Positions 24,901 through 37,000 of a DNA stretch of 64,000 nt are shown one piece after another. Position 1 is the first letter of the stretch. Each line of letters starts with the position of its first letter. Both the position numbers and the translations under genes were made by a program. A model generated the notes under the pieces. The model had not been told where the DNA came from and did not search any database. It saw nothing but the letters and a program-made list of their open reading frames with translations. Source of the DNA: Mucidula mucida (lineage: Eukaryota > Basidiomycota > Agaricomycetes > Agaricales > Physalacriaceae); contig JADNYV010000005.1 of NCBI GenBank assembly GCA_015501055.1, positions 558,001-622,000 of the forward strand. The letters run 5' to 3'.

Positions 24901-25934
24901 ACTTGTGGACAAGATCTGTCGCATCCTTAAGACCGGTGTCCGCAATAAAGCTAACGGTCGCCCGGAAACGTTTTGCGTTCCTCAAACAATCCATGACCAT
25001 GTTGACCTCCTCGCTCCTCAGCTGATTCTCAATACCCTCCAGTTCACGTTCCAGACTGAGCCAGAAATTTATTTCCTGAGAAGCCGTTCCCGAAGTGACG
25101 TCTCGGTTCAGCTTGGTTACTGCCTGAATGGCTTTGATCCAAGAATTGACGTGGCCGTGCAGAGCGTTCAGGAAAGTGCTGTCATTGAGCATTTTCGGAG
25201 GAATATAGGATATGTTCGGTCGAGCTCCGGCTTGCTGCGCGGCCTCGACGGCGCGTTGAATAGCTGGGTGGATGATGAGGTGTGTTTCGGGGATCTCGAC
25301 GTTCTGCTGGAGGTGAAGCAGGGAAAGTTCCAGCTCTGCAAACTTCTTCTTGGTCATTGGTATGCCCATTCTCGCATCCCCACCATCTTTTCCAGCGCCC
25401 CGTGCGCCAACGAATGCGTCGAACCATGGCTTGACACCACAGCTGACAACGGCGTGCAGACTTTCGTAAGGAGTGTCGTCGCCGCCGAAAAGATTGAGAA
25501 AGTGTAATTGGGTTGCAAGAGGAGTGACGGGGTCGAGGATAGGGCTTCGTTTAATTATTGCGAGGGTAGTAACGTGGGACGGATGGTAGGAGAGATGTTG
25601 GGTGAGATGGTAGGTGTAAGTCTGAACGGATTCATCTATGCTACTAATTGAGTATGGGCTGGGGCTGCACACGTCGAAACATACCGTCCACTTCGTCTTT
25701 CGCTTTCACGACATATATGACGCCTCCCCCCTCGGAAGCAAAACGCATTACACGGTCATTAAATTCATTGTCGAATATGGCATCGAGTTCTGTCGGTGAG
25801 GCGCCAATGACGGGTGGCAGTAGAGCTTGCAGATAGGATTGGAAGATGGCCGGGTCGAACGACGAAGACGGTTCCACCGGTGGCTCTGTTGTTGAATGTC
25901 CATTTGTAGCCAGAGGAGTCAACGATGCATCCAT
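21916..25934 (-). CDS. DYN1: Cytoplasmic dynein heavy chain, tail region only
   Basis: The ATG at 25934 ([14 protein letters not shown]) starts a gene of about eleven exons and some 1150 codons. Joined exons follow the dynein heavy-chain tail: [164 protein letters not shown] and [20 protein letters not shown]. The reading ends [15 protein letters not shown], then a good donor (gtgagg, 21930-21925) and a stop (TAG, 21918-21916). Full-length heavy chains are about 4500 residues; the linker, six AAA modules, stalk and C-terminus are absent here. The tail dimerises and binds intermediate and light intermediate chains. Whether the gene is split or truncated is treated as a finding. Confidence 0.88.
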
Positions 25935-26564
25935 GGCGGACTTGGAACGCGGCAGGGCTGGAGACAAAACTTTGCTAGAACTGCGAGTGCTTGATCGTGA
26001 CCAGAAAGATAAGGAGGAGGCGGCAATGCGACGGGGAAGAGGACGCCGGTAACTGGAGAAATAATGCTGCAAAAAGCCAGGTTCAGTATCCATTAGGTAT
26101 CTGGATGGCACAGAATAGACTTACATACAGTAAACGCGCCGACGCGCAGTATGAATGAGGCTACCGCGAGCCTCCGTCGTTGTCGACGACGTCTAGTATA
26201 GGTAACGTGCAGAGTCTGATCCTGTTTTCCAAGGGCTTCGCGATCCTAACAGCCAGTGCACAGCCACAGTCCATCTTGGATGATAGAACAAGTTCAACAA
26301 CGTCAAGTATTCAATTGCCTAAATCCCAGGTGTTCCTTTGTCCTGGCTCAGAGAAAACCCGCCATATCTTGGCCCAATCACGAGGTGAGCGCATCTCACA
26401 GGATTTATGGACGTTTCTTGCACCCCTTTGCCCAGGACTCGCGGTCTTCAATATTACGAGCTTTACAATTGAATTTACCCTTTGCCCAAACTTCGCGCCA
26501 GCCTCTACTCCCCTTCGCCCTGCGCTCTATATATACTACTGGTTGAATAAAACTGGGAGCAATT
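25935..26564. promoter_or_regulatory. Divergent promoter region, dynein tail and PP2C
   Basis: About 630 bp separate the two start codons. CTATATATA at 26527-26535, 30 bp before the PP2C ATG, is a TATA-like site. An open frame continues upstream of the dynein ATG to 26111 but has no dynein-like pattern. Confidence 0.5.
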
Positions 26565-27959
26565 ATGCCCACGAACAACATCCGTACAACAGCGAGCGTC
26601 GGTTACTTGGAACCGGAAGTTAAAGGCGAAGCTTTCACGTACACCTTACTCGATAGCCTTCAAAATTCTGAAGAGCTCACTCGTCTGGCCTCACCTCTTT
26701 CTTTTGGATCAACGGACTCTGTCACCTTCCAACCGTGTTCGCAACCTGAGGCAGCTTCCCAGGACCGGTATGTGATCCAAGACTGGGTCATCAACTCGGC
26801 TCCCTGGAGATTTCAAGCTATTTTCGATGGTACGCGGATTGTCTCTTCAGTTCCATGTCCCGCTGATTTATCCCAAGGTCACGCTGGCCCCGAGACAGCA
26901 GATTATGCTCTTGAGGCATTGCCTACAGTCATTAAAGACGCTCTTTTGAAGCGTCTTGCCAAAGGCAGTCAGGCCGAGCCAGCCGACATCTCACAGATGC
27001 TTATCGACGTCGTTCGTTCATTTGACGACGGCATTGCACAGGCGTTATACGACTTGTTTCCAGATGTAGATGCATTACTGCAGCTTTCCGACGAAGATGT
27101 GCAAAGTATCATCAATGACTCTGATAGAGGAGGCAATGTGAGCGCTGTGGTGCTTCGCTGCATGCGCGGCACGACCGCCCTCATATCTTTGTTTGATGTT
27201 GCAAGCAATAGTCTCTGGGTTGCGAGTCTAGGAGATTGTCAAGCAGGTAACATTCATCTCGTCATCCTAATATTCCTGCCTGATACTAGTTTTCGTTGAC
27301 AGTAATTGGAAGTAAGGATGACAATCGGTGGAAAACGACAGTGCTTAGCTCCAACCACAACGGAGCCGACCTGGCAGAAGCCGAGCGAGTTCAGCAAGAA
27401 CATCCTGAAGAAACCGAGTCTATCTTGAACCAACGAGTCCTTGGAGCTATTGCTGTGACGCGAGGTACCCGTTCATTACGATCCCCAGTATCCCACAGCT
27501 GCTGAACAAGCGTCTCTAGCCATCGGCGACCATGAGTTCAAGATCCACAAGGTATACACAGACCGGGTGTTCTTGAACTCTGTGCCAGGGTTTCGCACGC
27601 ACTCTGTGGTTCAAGACTTCATTAAGCGGAACCATACGCCACCCTATGTCTCCAACGTTGCGGATGTTCATCAACTCGTACTGGAGGTGTCACAGGAACA
27701 CTGCCTTGTTATGTGTTCTGATGGCCTGACAGATTTATGCCGCACCTCACATGAGGATCCATTAGATGTCTTTGCCCTCGGGAACACATGGTTTGGGCTG
27801 CTAGACAAAGTACCAGTCGACGAGAATAAAGCCTTGCATCTTCTCCGGCAAGCGCTTGGTGATGATGAAGACGCAGTCTCAAAGTTGCTGACAGTCGAGT
27901 GTTCCAGCCGATGGATGGATGACACAACTATTCTCGTTCAGAGGTTGGTATGTGCTTGA
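26565..27959 (+). CDS. PP2C-family Ser/Thr phosphatase (PDP/Ptc5-like)
   Basis: Four exons: 26565-26829, 26878-27246, 27303-27464 and 27511-27959. The first intron (48 nt) is a multiple of three without a stop and must be removed to restore the metal-binding motif FDGHAG; unspliced, it appears as FDGT. Other PP2C motifs follow: SLWVASLGDCQAV, GAIAVTRASLAIGDHEFK, VMCSDGLTDL and a terminal DDTTILVQRL, giving the Asp residues that hold the two metal ions. The N-terminus (QDRYVIQDW) resembles pyruvate dehydrogenase phosphatase and yeast Ptc5. No clear mitochondrial targeting peptide is visible, so the location is uncertain. About 410 residues. The gene is divergent from the dynein tail gene. Confidence 0.85.
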
Positions 27960-28439
27960 AGTGTAAAGGTTATCACACAATCTTTCTGCAACTGAACTTA
28001 AGCGCGCATTTGAGAAAAGCACTGCCCGTCAAGCTCTTCAACCATTGAATAGTCCTAACTTACAGAGCCTAGCATAACGACCAGTGTATGCTAGACTTTT
28101 TGACTTCCTTTGCGACTGTCTTGTTGTTCAATGAGCTCCTTTGGTTTGTTCTTAACAGTTTGATGGGTTTCTTCGGGGCGATAATATTAATGTCGTTGCA
28201 GAAATGTACGCAAAAAGTGCCGACATGGCGCACTTTACTGAACGGAAATTTTCGTGGTGATGAGATGACCGAGAGGGTGAAATCGGATTGGCCGCTGAAG
28301 CCAGACTTGAGTCAAGCATTTGGTGTGGATTAGGTCTGTATGACCTGGAAACGATATACAGCGACAGCAACGACGACAGCGACTACCCATTAGCATACAA
28401 CGCACAGTCTGAATATTCTATATCATGACTCCTTTCAGC
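27960..28439. other. Intergenic region between convergent genes
   Basis: About 480 bp between PP2C (+) and NEDD8 (-). A plus-strand ORF at 28088-28333 starts with a hydrophobic stretch (FATVLLFNELLWFVLNSLMG). No homology or splice pattern supports it, so I do not call it a gene. Confidence 0.45.
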
Positions 28440-28887
28440 TCATCGTCCGCCACGCAGAGCAAGGACCAAGTGGAGGACGGAGCCAGCGGCAATGTTGAAG
28501 TCTTTAGCGGTCTTTTCGTCTTGCCTGATTAGCCACAAAAGTCAATCCTTTCATCATGGGTACACTTTGCACGCACATTTGACGCCCACTAAAGATTAAG
28601 CGTTGCTGTGGCGGTGGGACACCAGACTGCTCCTCGACTTTCTCTTTGATACGGCTGATCTAGAATGAAAGATGGGCCATGTCTCTCTACAAGTATATTC
28701 TCTGGGCCTTACCTTGTCATCGGGGTCGATATCTAGCTCGATCTAGAAAAATGAGGCGTGAGCAGCAGCTCGCTACTGCTGTAGTCAGCGGAGGCGAACC
28801 TCCTTTCCGGTTAGAGTCTACGAGTAGATTTGAGTGCGGTCTATAGTGAAGTCACAAGAACACGCTAACCTTGACTTTGATCAACAT
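28440..28887 (-). CDS. RUB1: NEDD8/Rub1 ubiquitin-like modifier
   Basis: Five exons: 28887-28870 (18 nt), 28817-28800 (18 nt), 28742-28713 (30 nt), 28659-28577 and 28524-28440. Spliced they encode 77 residues: MLIKVKTLTGKEIELDID, then [32 protein letters not shown] and [13 protein letters not shown]. The start MLIKVKTLTGKEI and [10 protein letters not shown] distinguish NEDD8 from ubiquitin (MQIFVKTL, LHLVLRLRGG). The Gly-Gly is followed by one Arg that must be removed before conjugation. NEDD8 is attached to cullins to activate SCF-type ubiquitin ligases. No single ORF is long enough to show the gene; it appears only after splicing. Confidence 0.95.
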
Positions 28888-29100
28888 AGCGAAAGGTAGG
28901 TGTGGAGGATGATGGGCGCGTCTGATTGAAAGACAAGCTGCATTTGTCAAAGGAAAGCGCTTCGGACTTCGGGCCGGACATTAGTCATACAGTACCAAGT
29001 CATCCGGCCAAGAATATTTGCATCGACTAAGGTCTATTGAATTAGAAGTTCATACTACTATACTTCTACTGATATTGTGAGTTTGAGAGTTGAACATGAA

Positions 29101-30924
29101 CTACACATTGAACATCACAGTCTGCTCTCCGCGACCTCTCTCAATTTTAATCAATCTCTTTGCGACACAATTGTAGACAATACGGGTTGCGCCCTGCCCC
29201 ACAATTAACGCAGAATTTCCGCAGGAGGCTGCCTTGTTCGACAGAACATCCTTGAGCTTGTTCAGCGGCATAGAAAAATTGGGTGCCGATGACAAGAGCG
29301 ACACGAGGAGATGTGCCGTGAGAATTTGCTGAGACGTCGGTTGAGTAGGAACGGAACTCGCAGAAGACAGACTCGAGTCCGAAGGAGATACAGGCGACGG
29401 GATTTGGGAAGCAATGGATCGTAGATGCGCACTATGTCCAGACATCAGAAAATGATTCGGACCAAAAGTTGGGCGATACACGTACATAGTCTCTTTCGCT
29501 CGAGGAAATCTTGGTCCCTCTTCAGAACTTCCTGTCTGGAAGGGGTGCCCAGGCATGACGGTGTCACCCATTGTTGCCCATATCTTCACCTATAGTCCAA
29601 TTAGTACAGATGATACTAGACAGCTAAAAAAGACTTGCTACTATTCGTTCAACTTCTGCATTGATCCGTAGTTTAGCAGTCGTTCGAGGCGTTTCTGGCG
29701 GCATTACTGCATGAGGTGTCACATCTTGATCTGGTTCAGATGGTGACGGGCCTGGTGGATAGTGGGTCAGACTGGGGGATTGGACTGGCGTATATTCTTC
29801 CTCTGACGCTTCCGCTGCCTTCAATTTGACGCTAGGAGAAGGAGAAATATTACGATGTATCGTGGGCATCGCATCTCCAGAGTTAGAATTGAAGACAGGA
29901 CTTGAAATAGACATTGTTGAAGTGTTGCTAAAGTCGACCTCTTCGTTCAAGAGATTGTCTGCTAAGTTAAAGCCTCCTACAGCAGCAGCGGTTGGTGTTG
30001 ACCAAAAGCTCTCCTCAGCTGGATCGGCAGCGGCCACTGGGGTCACTGGTCGTTTTGGGGCAGGTGGTTTCGGTTTGGTGGCCTTTGTCCTGGCAGTAGA
30101 ACCCTTTTTCGCTTGAAGAGCATCCCTCTGATGGGCAGTAAATATTTACTTCGCTATGAAGAAGGTCTTGACATACACGTTTCCTTAGGTCGACAACCCG
30201 TTGCTCAAGCTCGTGCACATCGTGTTCCTCCCTGTCAATGGCAGATTTCAGAGAAGGTTCATCTGAAACTTGACTCTCGAGTCATAGTTAGACACAACAC
30301 TTCATAAGAGCCCCAAGGTAACTCACCTCCAACGATTGCGTTAGTTCTTGGATATTAAGGCGCGTCTGTTCGATCCGATCTATGATCTCTGCGACCTGGG
30401 AGTACGCCCGAGGCATTGCCCTGACAGGCTGACTATACCCATGTAGATTAGCACTGGTTATGATGGAACACAAGCACGTACTAGCGATGTATATATCTGA
30501 GAGCGGCGCGGGCATAGACCTCAGGATCGGGATCTTTCGATTTATTGCCATCGTCGCGTCGCGTCGATGCTCGTCTGAGCGGTGTAGCAACCTGAAAGTC
30601 GTTGCGCGTCAGCTCTGGGACCGCTTTCGCGACGGAATCTCTTTCTTGGGGGGTGTTGGGAACCACCACGGAAAATAAGCCAATTTCAGAATCGTCAATG
30701 TCACGTATCAGGTCACCCAGCTGGGTGTGGAGGACAGCAAACGTGAATGATTGGGTTGGCGCAGAGCCAGACACGGCCTGTGCAGCGGTTTCGATTCCTT
30801 TTGTGCATTTGGAGAGGCGGTCAATTTGTTCAGACAAGGATGCCATGGCAGTCTGATGCAAACACTGAGGGAACTGGACAACAAACATATCCAAGCCTGA
30901 CTTTGATCGTTCGGTGTCCTCCAT
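29101..30924 (-). CDS. SPC34: DASH complex subunit Spc34
   Basis: The ATG at 30924 (MEDTERSKSGLDMF) opens the first exon, with LHTQLGDLIRDIDDSEIGLF matching Spc34's LIRDTxxxERALF pattern, then PLRRASTRR and DPEVYARAALRYI. Later exons give QVAEIIDRIEQTRLNIQELT and a coiled coil (HELEQRVVDLRKR). A long Lys/Pro- and Ser-rich linker follows (30110-29650). The C-terminal block has KIWATMGDTVMPGHPF, QQILTAHLLVSLLSSAP, MPLNKLKDVLSNKA and CVAKRLIKIERGRGEQT, ending at 29101. At roughly 500 residues it is much longer than yeast Spc34 (about 295) because of the linker and C-terminal block. DASH/Dam1 forms rings on microtubules and couples kinetochores to their ends. It is divergent from the DOCK gene across 92 bp. 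Confidence 0.78.
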
Positions 30925-31016
30925 ACTCGCTGGTCGGCCAGGCGCCGCAACTCGTTATTCGCTGCTGAGTTTATTAGCGGCATTCGAGCCCTGCCGACAA
31001 CAAGTGCTTCACACCC
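30925..31016. promoter_or_regulatory. Compact divergent promoter, SPC34 and DOCK gene
   Basis: Only 92 bp separate the ATG of SPC34 (-) from the ATG of the DOCK gene (+). Both core promoters must lie here or overlap the opposite 5' region. Confidence 0.6.
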
Positions 31017-34000
31017 ATGTGGGAACCTCTACCACTTATCGTATACGGCTACGCGGTGCACCCTTTGGCGCCCTCGCGTCGCGACACACGCTGGTCGAGC
31101 CGTAACAACCACGATAGGCTTTCCGTCGTCACTGCAACATCGTCCACAACCGAAGACCATTACATTCATCGAGATATCGTGTCTCTGGAGGTCGGCGATG
31201 AAATATACGCATTCGAGAAGTATACACCACGGGTCAAAGAGGCGGAAGGTGTCTGGTACAGAGGGTGCGGTGTATTTCAACTGCCTTCCAGCTAGCATTG
31301 ACTGTTTTCTCAATAGATATGTCGTCTGTACAACTCGTAGGCCCATCGTAAACTGGGCGACGTCTGCGGACCCTTCCGCCATCGTCAAGTCTCCGCCGAA
31401 ATCAGAGGAACCTCAACAGGTCTTCATCGGCATATTCCCCGCTTCCCACATATTCATACGCGACGAACTCGCAGACGCAGAGGGTCGTCTGAACACGGCC
31501 TACGCAAATGGTTCAAGCAATGGCATCGGCCATCACAGAATGGGCTCAAGCTCGACAGATACTTTCTCTCAGATGATACGTGAAAGGGGAGGGTCTAGCA
31601 TGCATACTCTACAAGAAGAAGATGAAAGTTTCGACTCGCAGACCACAGCCAGTCGCAGATCTTTTCGACTTGGACTACCTCCTGAACAAGCAAACTCTGT
31701 ACGCGCCGGCTTGCCTGTATATTCGACCAGTATCCGTTCCTCCTCACCCGCGTCTACACAACTCGGAAAACCTCTCCCCCCTCGTCCCTCGTTGAAGTCT
31801 GGCGATGACACCGCGTCCGGTGCAGAGCAACCCATCATCGACGAAATAGCATCCGCCTTGCGTGAATGGCACGCGCTAATGTTTCAATATCTTGCCAGAC
31901 GAGACTACAAGTTATTCCACGTTGTCAAAGGGCACATCGAAGCCCTTCACCTGGGCCGTTTACAACTCCTTGCTCAGACGTTGAGTGCTGAAGAAACCGT
32001 CAGTATGCGACGGAATTGTGTGACGCGATTGGTGCGCGGTAACCTCGTCCAAGGTCTCGACGTTATTGTCCGCCATCCCTCTTGGGGTGGTCTGGTCACT
32101 GTTGACGTTGAAGGGGAACTGGATGAGAGAAGTTGGGTTAGTGCCGTTCGAATGTATGCGATGCAATCAACGTTGGCATATCTGGAGGCCTCTCCTGAAG
32201 ATCCAACACCTCCCCGACCCTATCCTGTAGCGTCTAGCGCCGAATACGTCGCTTCCGTTCCACTGCCAACACCAGCTCACTCTGCCTTTGCTGATTACGG
32301 CACACCTGGCCAGAAGGGTCGCATTCGTTCATTCGGCTATTCTGCGACGCCTACAGAACCAAGAGCCGACACCGGACGATTCTACCACGTTCTACTTGAT
32401 GTGAGAGCTTTCGTAGCTACTCCGTGCCAACCTGGTGAGACTGCAGAATTATTCTTTTCCCTGTATCGGAAACAGGGCACACAGTCACAATTCCTCACCG
32501 AAGATTTCTGCACGATTCTCAACCACAATGGTGTTCCAGCCCGTGATCCTTCGCTCCGCATACGAACCCTTTTTACCGACTTGGCCCAAGCCGACATTCA
32601 GGATCCTATATATCTTGTCTGTCGTATAGTGCGTAATGGAGCTCTCAAAATGGGACAGAACATGAGTTCTTTCATGCCAACTGATGGGCGGCGTGGCTCG
32701 GAGGCCTCACTTAGAAGCGAAGGAGCTTCGACTGGTTGGGCGGAGGCTTCTCGTCCTCAGACATCGGATGGGTCTTTGTTGCAGTTCCGGCGGCCCTTCG
32801 GGTGCGCAGTATTGGAGCTTACTCAACTGACTCAAATGTCGGGCGACAGCGCAGATGTATCCGGGATGAAGGAGTACACCATGCCCATATATGTCCCGAC
32901 CAACGAACTATCCTTTTGCATGCTCCACGAAAACATATTAAGTAACAGCACCAAAGAGTTTGAGAAATCATCTAGGTCAGTGTGTTCTTCCCGTTCCGTG
33001 GTCCGTCGCTCATTTGGCGAAACAGGGCCGAGAACGTCGCGGTCTCCGTCAAAATATTCAAAGGCGACGCAAAGACGATTGTGAAGGAAAATACATCTCT
33101 ACTCCAGGATATTCCTCACACCCTTCGCCTTGGCTTTCCAGATGTTGTTTTCCCGGGAGACGTTAGAAACGAGATTTACGTCAAACTTTGGTCTGGCGAA
33201 TTCATCACGACCCACAATAACTCGGGGAGAATCAGCGTCTCGAGCTTCACTAGGGGACCCATGAGCTCGACGCCTACAAACGTACAAGTGACAGTAGAGG
33301 TCAGAGACCAAGACGGCAAAGCAGTCGACTCCGTTATATCCCAGGGCAGTGGAGAGCCATTCGTGACGCAGTTTCATTCTATGATTTTTCAGCGGTGTGC
33401 CGAGCCGACGTACGGCGAACTGATTAAAGTACAGTTGCCGGCGACGGGGGTACCATCATGGCACCTATTCTTCACTTTCAGAAACCGTTCCGGACGGGAT
33501 CGCAGCAGACCTGGCGACCTATCAGATCGCCTTTCGCCTTTGCTTTCCAACCTCTCTTCCCTGATCAGCGGTCATTCATAGAAGACGGGATCCATCGACT
33601 TATTCTGTACAAAGCAGAGAAAGTCTCATCCCTCACTCCCGATGTATACTTAAACGCACCTCCATCTTTGCCGGCAGGTCAAAAGCTAGATCAGATGATA
33701 ATCCTTCCCGACATGCAACGCAGTGCTCCTCCCATGCGAGACGCGTTGACGGTTCGCACTTCCCTTTGCTCTACCAAGTTCACCCAGAACCCCGTTCTGT
33801 TGAGTTTACTCAATTGGGAAAAGGCCGCCAGTGAAGAATTTCTTTCTACTGTGCTGAACAAGTTCACCTTTGTAGGCGAAATGGAAATCGTGAAGTTCCT
33901 CCCGGATATCTTCGATTCACTTTTCGGTATCATGATCTCTCAAAGCAACCAGTCGGGCGAGATCGACCTTCTTGTTTTCAACGCACTGGTCACTGTGCTT

Positions 34001-37000
34001 GGCATTGTTCAGGATCGTCGTTTTAGCAATTTCCAACCCGTACTGGACGTCTACATCGAAAAGCACTTCAACTGCGCGCCCGCCTCATCACACATGATCC
34101 AATCTATGAACCGCCTTCTTGTCGACCCCGCTTCTCCGACGACCGCTTCTCAGCTTCGCGCAGCTCTCAAAGTATGGCATTACATTGTCAAGTTTATCGC
34201 TCGTTCGAGAGAATTGCAGAAGGCCAAGGAACTTGGAGTAGGCGGTGGTGCAACAGCAGAGCATCTAGAGGCCACGTTCAAGCGCGAGTTGCGATCTCAT
34301 TTGACCGAGATAACACGCCTGATGTCGATGACATCCCCGCCTGCTATAGTGGGTACGCAAACAATCGCACTCCAACACTTCACATCTATCTTGCCGGAAC
34401 TTGCCAAGATCTTCTCCACGGTTGACTTGGTGTCTATTGTGACCACCTTTGCGACCAACGCCGTCACTGGAGGCAAGGGAAAGATCGTGATATGGAAGTT
34501 GATTATGTACCTGCAAATCGTGAAGGGCTTCCTATTCGATAACCCTCAATCCAGACCTCTACTTGTAGAGGCTGTAGTTCAGTGGATTAAACCTCACTTT
34601 GGGCGATACGACGAATACACTCGAAGTAGTGATACGGATGCTGTTCGGGATGCCGCGAGAGTGAACTGGCTCGAAAACATTCGTCTTTGCGTGACTATCA
34701 TCGCTGTCATGCTAGACAAACTCCAGACGAGCTTGGTGACTCCTTCGGTGCTCGAGGACCGGCCGCGGCTTAGAATGGAGCAGGAAAATGTCGAAACTCT
34801 ACTCCCGTTACTACCAAGGTACAGTTTCATCCTTGGCGCATTCGTATCTGACCATAAAGAGTAGACTGCTTGACTCTTATCGAGAATATCAACACCCTGA
34901 ATCACTCAAAGCTCTCGAAAGGACCCACACACCGAGAACTGCTATTCCCGTCAACTTTCCTGAATCGTATCCGTTTTCGCTACTGTCCTTCTTACCTGGA
35001 TCTAGTCGAACGGGAGTCAAGATGCGAGAACCAGAAGGTATATTCAATGCCGGGTTGGGTGAAACCGCCATTGTGTTTCTTGTATTGGTATCATCGTCGC
35101 CTGTCAAGCACATTCTGGACTTCTTAGAGTCAAGTCTCGACATCGAAGGCCAAGACCGTTTCGTCACGTTGATGCTGCAGTTTTTCAAGGTCGCCACCTC
35201 CATATTAGACAATGACGCCTTCCCAAAGACGTGGCTGAATGTCAACATATTAGCCCATCGCATGTTGGTGAAGATGATGGATCCTATATCGACCATTCTG
35301 GAGAAGGAATTCATTCCGCCCCAAGACTCGGAATCCCAATTCGATGCGCAATTGTGGAGAGCGGCTTTCCATATGCTGCTCAAGCTGCTGTCTTCGGAGC
35401 AACTCGTCATTGAAGACTTCAGTCCGCAGGTGAGCGTATGAAGAATGTTGCATCAAATGGTGTTGACCCGCAGTAGAAACGTCGTGCTGTGTGGCGCCTG
35501 GCTGGCGATGTGCGAGGACAAGGCGCTACTATTATGTTGACCCTATGGCAAGCGTTAGGTTGGGCCGAACAAGAGACACATTCGGGTGTTCCAGCACGAT
35601 ACGGGGTAAGTGTTTGTGTCCGCTGATACGACCGAGTGACACATTTTGTTATAGGGTTACCAGGTGTATTTAAACATCCTTGTCGGCCAGGTCGTTAGCC
35701 TATGCTTGAGTCATCACGAACAACTTCGTAACAACGCAGTTCACATGCTGTATTGCATGATCGTGTCAGAGTATCACCAGTCTGGCAACTTTGACGAGAT
35801 CGAAAACGAACTTGTAACTCGACTAGATTCCTTGCTCATGTCAGAAAGCAAAGCCGACGACATTTCTGGTGCATTTTTTGTCGGCCAGCTCCGACATCTT
35901 TTCGATTCTTCTGATGTGGATGATACTCTTCGCGAACGTGTGGCAACGTTCCTGGACTCTGTGGATCTGTTCTTGGAATTGCTCCTCAGTCTTCGAGCAC
36001 TTCCGGAAGGCGAAGAATTCGCCGATGAACGCGTGATAGCAACCGTAAGTCGTCATATTTACTGGGACTACGTTTCCTGATAGTATCCCGTTGTAGCTTC
36101 GACTTATGAACTTCATTCGTCGTATCGGACGGGATGAAATCTATATAAAATATGTTCATCAACTTGTCAATGTGAGTGTCTCGGACTGGTCTATACGCGA
36201 TCCTTGTTTCCTAAAGTATATTAAGATGCATCTACAATCACAAAACTATGTGGAAGCTGCCCTTACCCTCAAACTACACTCCGACCTACATCAGTGGGAT
36301 CTGAACTCGTTTGTCCCACCGATGGACGATCTGGGGTTACCACAACAGTCTCAGTTCCATCGGAAGGAAACACTGAGCCTGCTTATCTTGGATTACCTGG
36401 GTATGATTCAATTTTGCCTTCGTTCGGGAACTCACTGATGGTCCGAAATTTCAGGGAAAGGCAAAGCTTGGGAGCGCGCCATTGACATTTGCAAGGAGCT
36501 TGCTTACCAGTTCGGTGAAGTGACGTTCAACTAGTACGTAACCTTTTTTCTGCCACCATCAGAAGGACGTAGCAACCTTAAAACTCTGTTTACAGCGCCC
36601 GACTATCTGAAATTCTGCGCCATCAAGCGACCCTGCTTGAGCACATTGTCACTGACCATCGGTACTATTCCGACTATTATTTGGTCACCTTCTACGGTAA
36701 CTTCCCAGGAGCAATTCGAGATAAGAAGTTTATTGTGAGTGTTTCCCTTGTTGTGTTCTTTGTGAAATAATTGTTTCTCCGTAGTATCGTGGTTACGAAT
36801 GGGAGAAATATGGCGCCTTCTGCGAGCGGATGTTGAACAAGCATTCGGGGGCTCAGTTGCTCAAGATCGCTGGAGATCCACCTGTGGACATACGATTTGG
36901 CAGCGACCAGTACATTCAATGCCTGGGCGTTACACCGGAGCCTGATCGAACCTTACCCATCTTCACTAATCCTGATGTGCCACCACAAGTGCGCACTTAC

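Noticed and set aside
26830..26877. PP2C lacking the His of the DGH motif
   Set aside because: The 48 nt stretch is an in-frame intron. Splicing restores FDGHAG, so the enzyme looks active.
28088..28333. 82-codon ORF with a hydrophobic start
   Set aside because: Short, no homology recognised, no promoter or splice evidence. It lies between two 3' ends.
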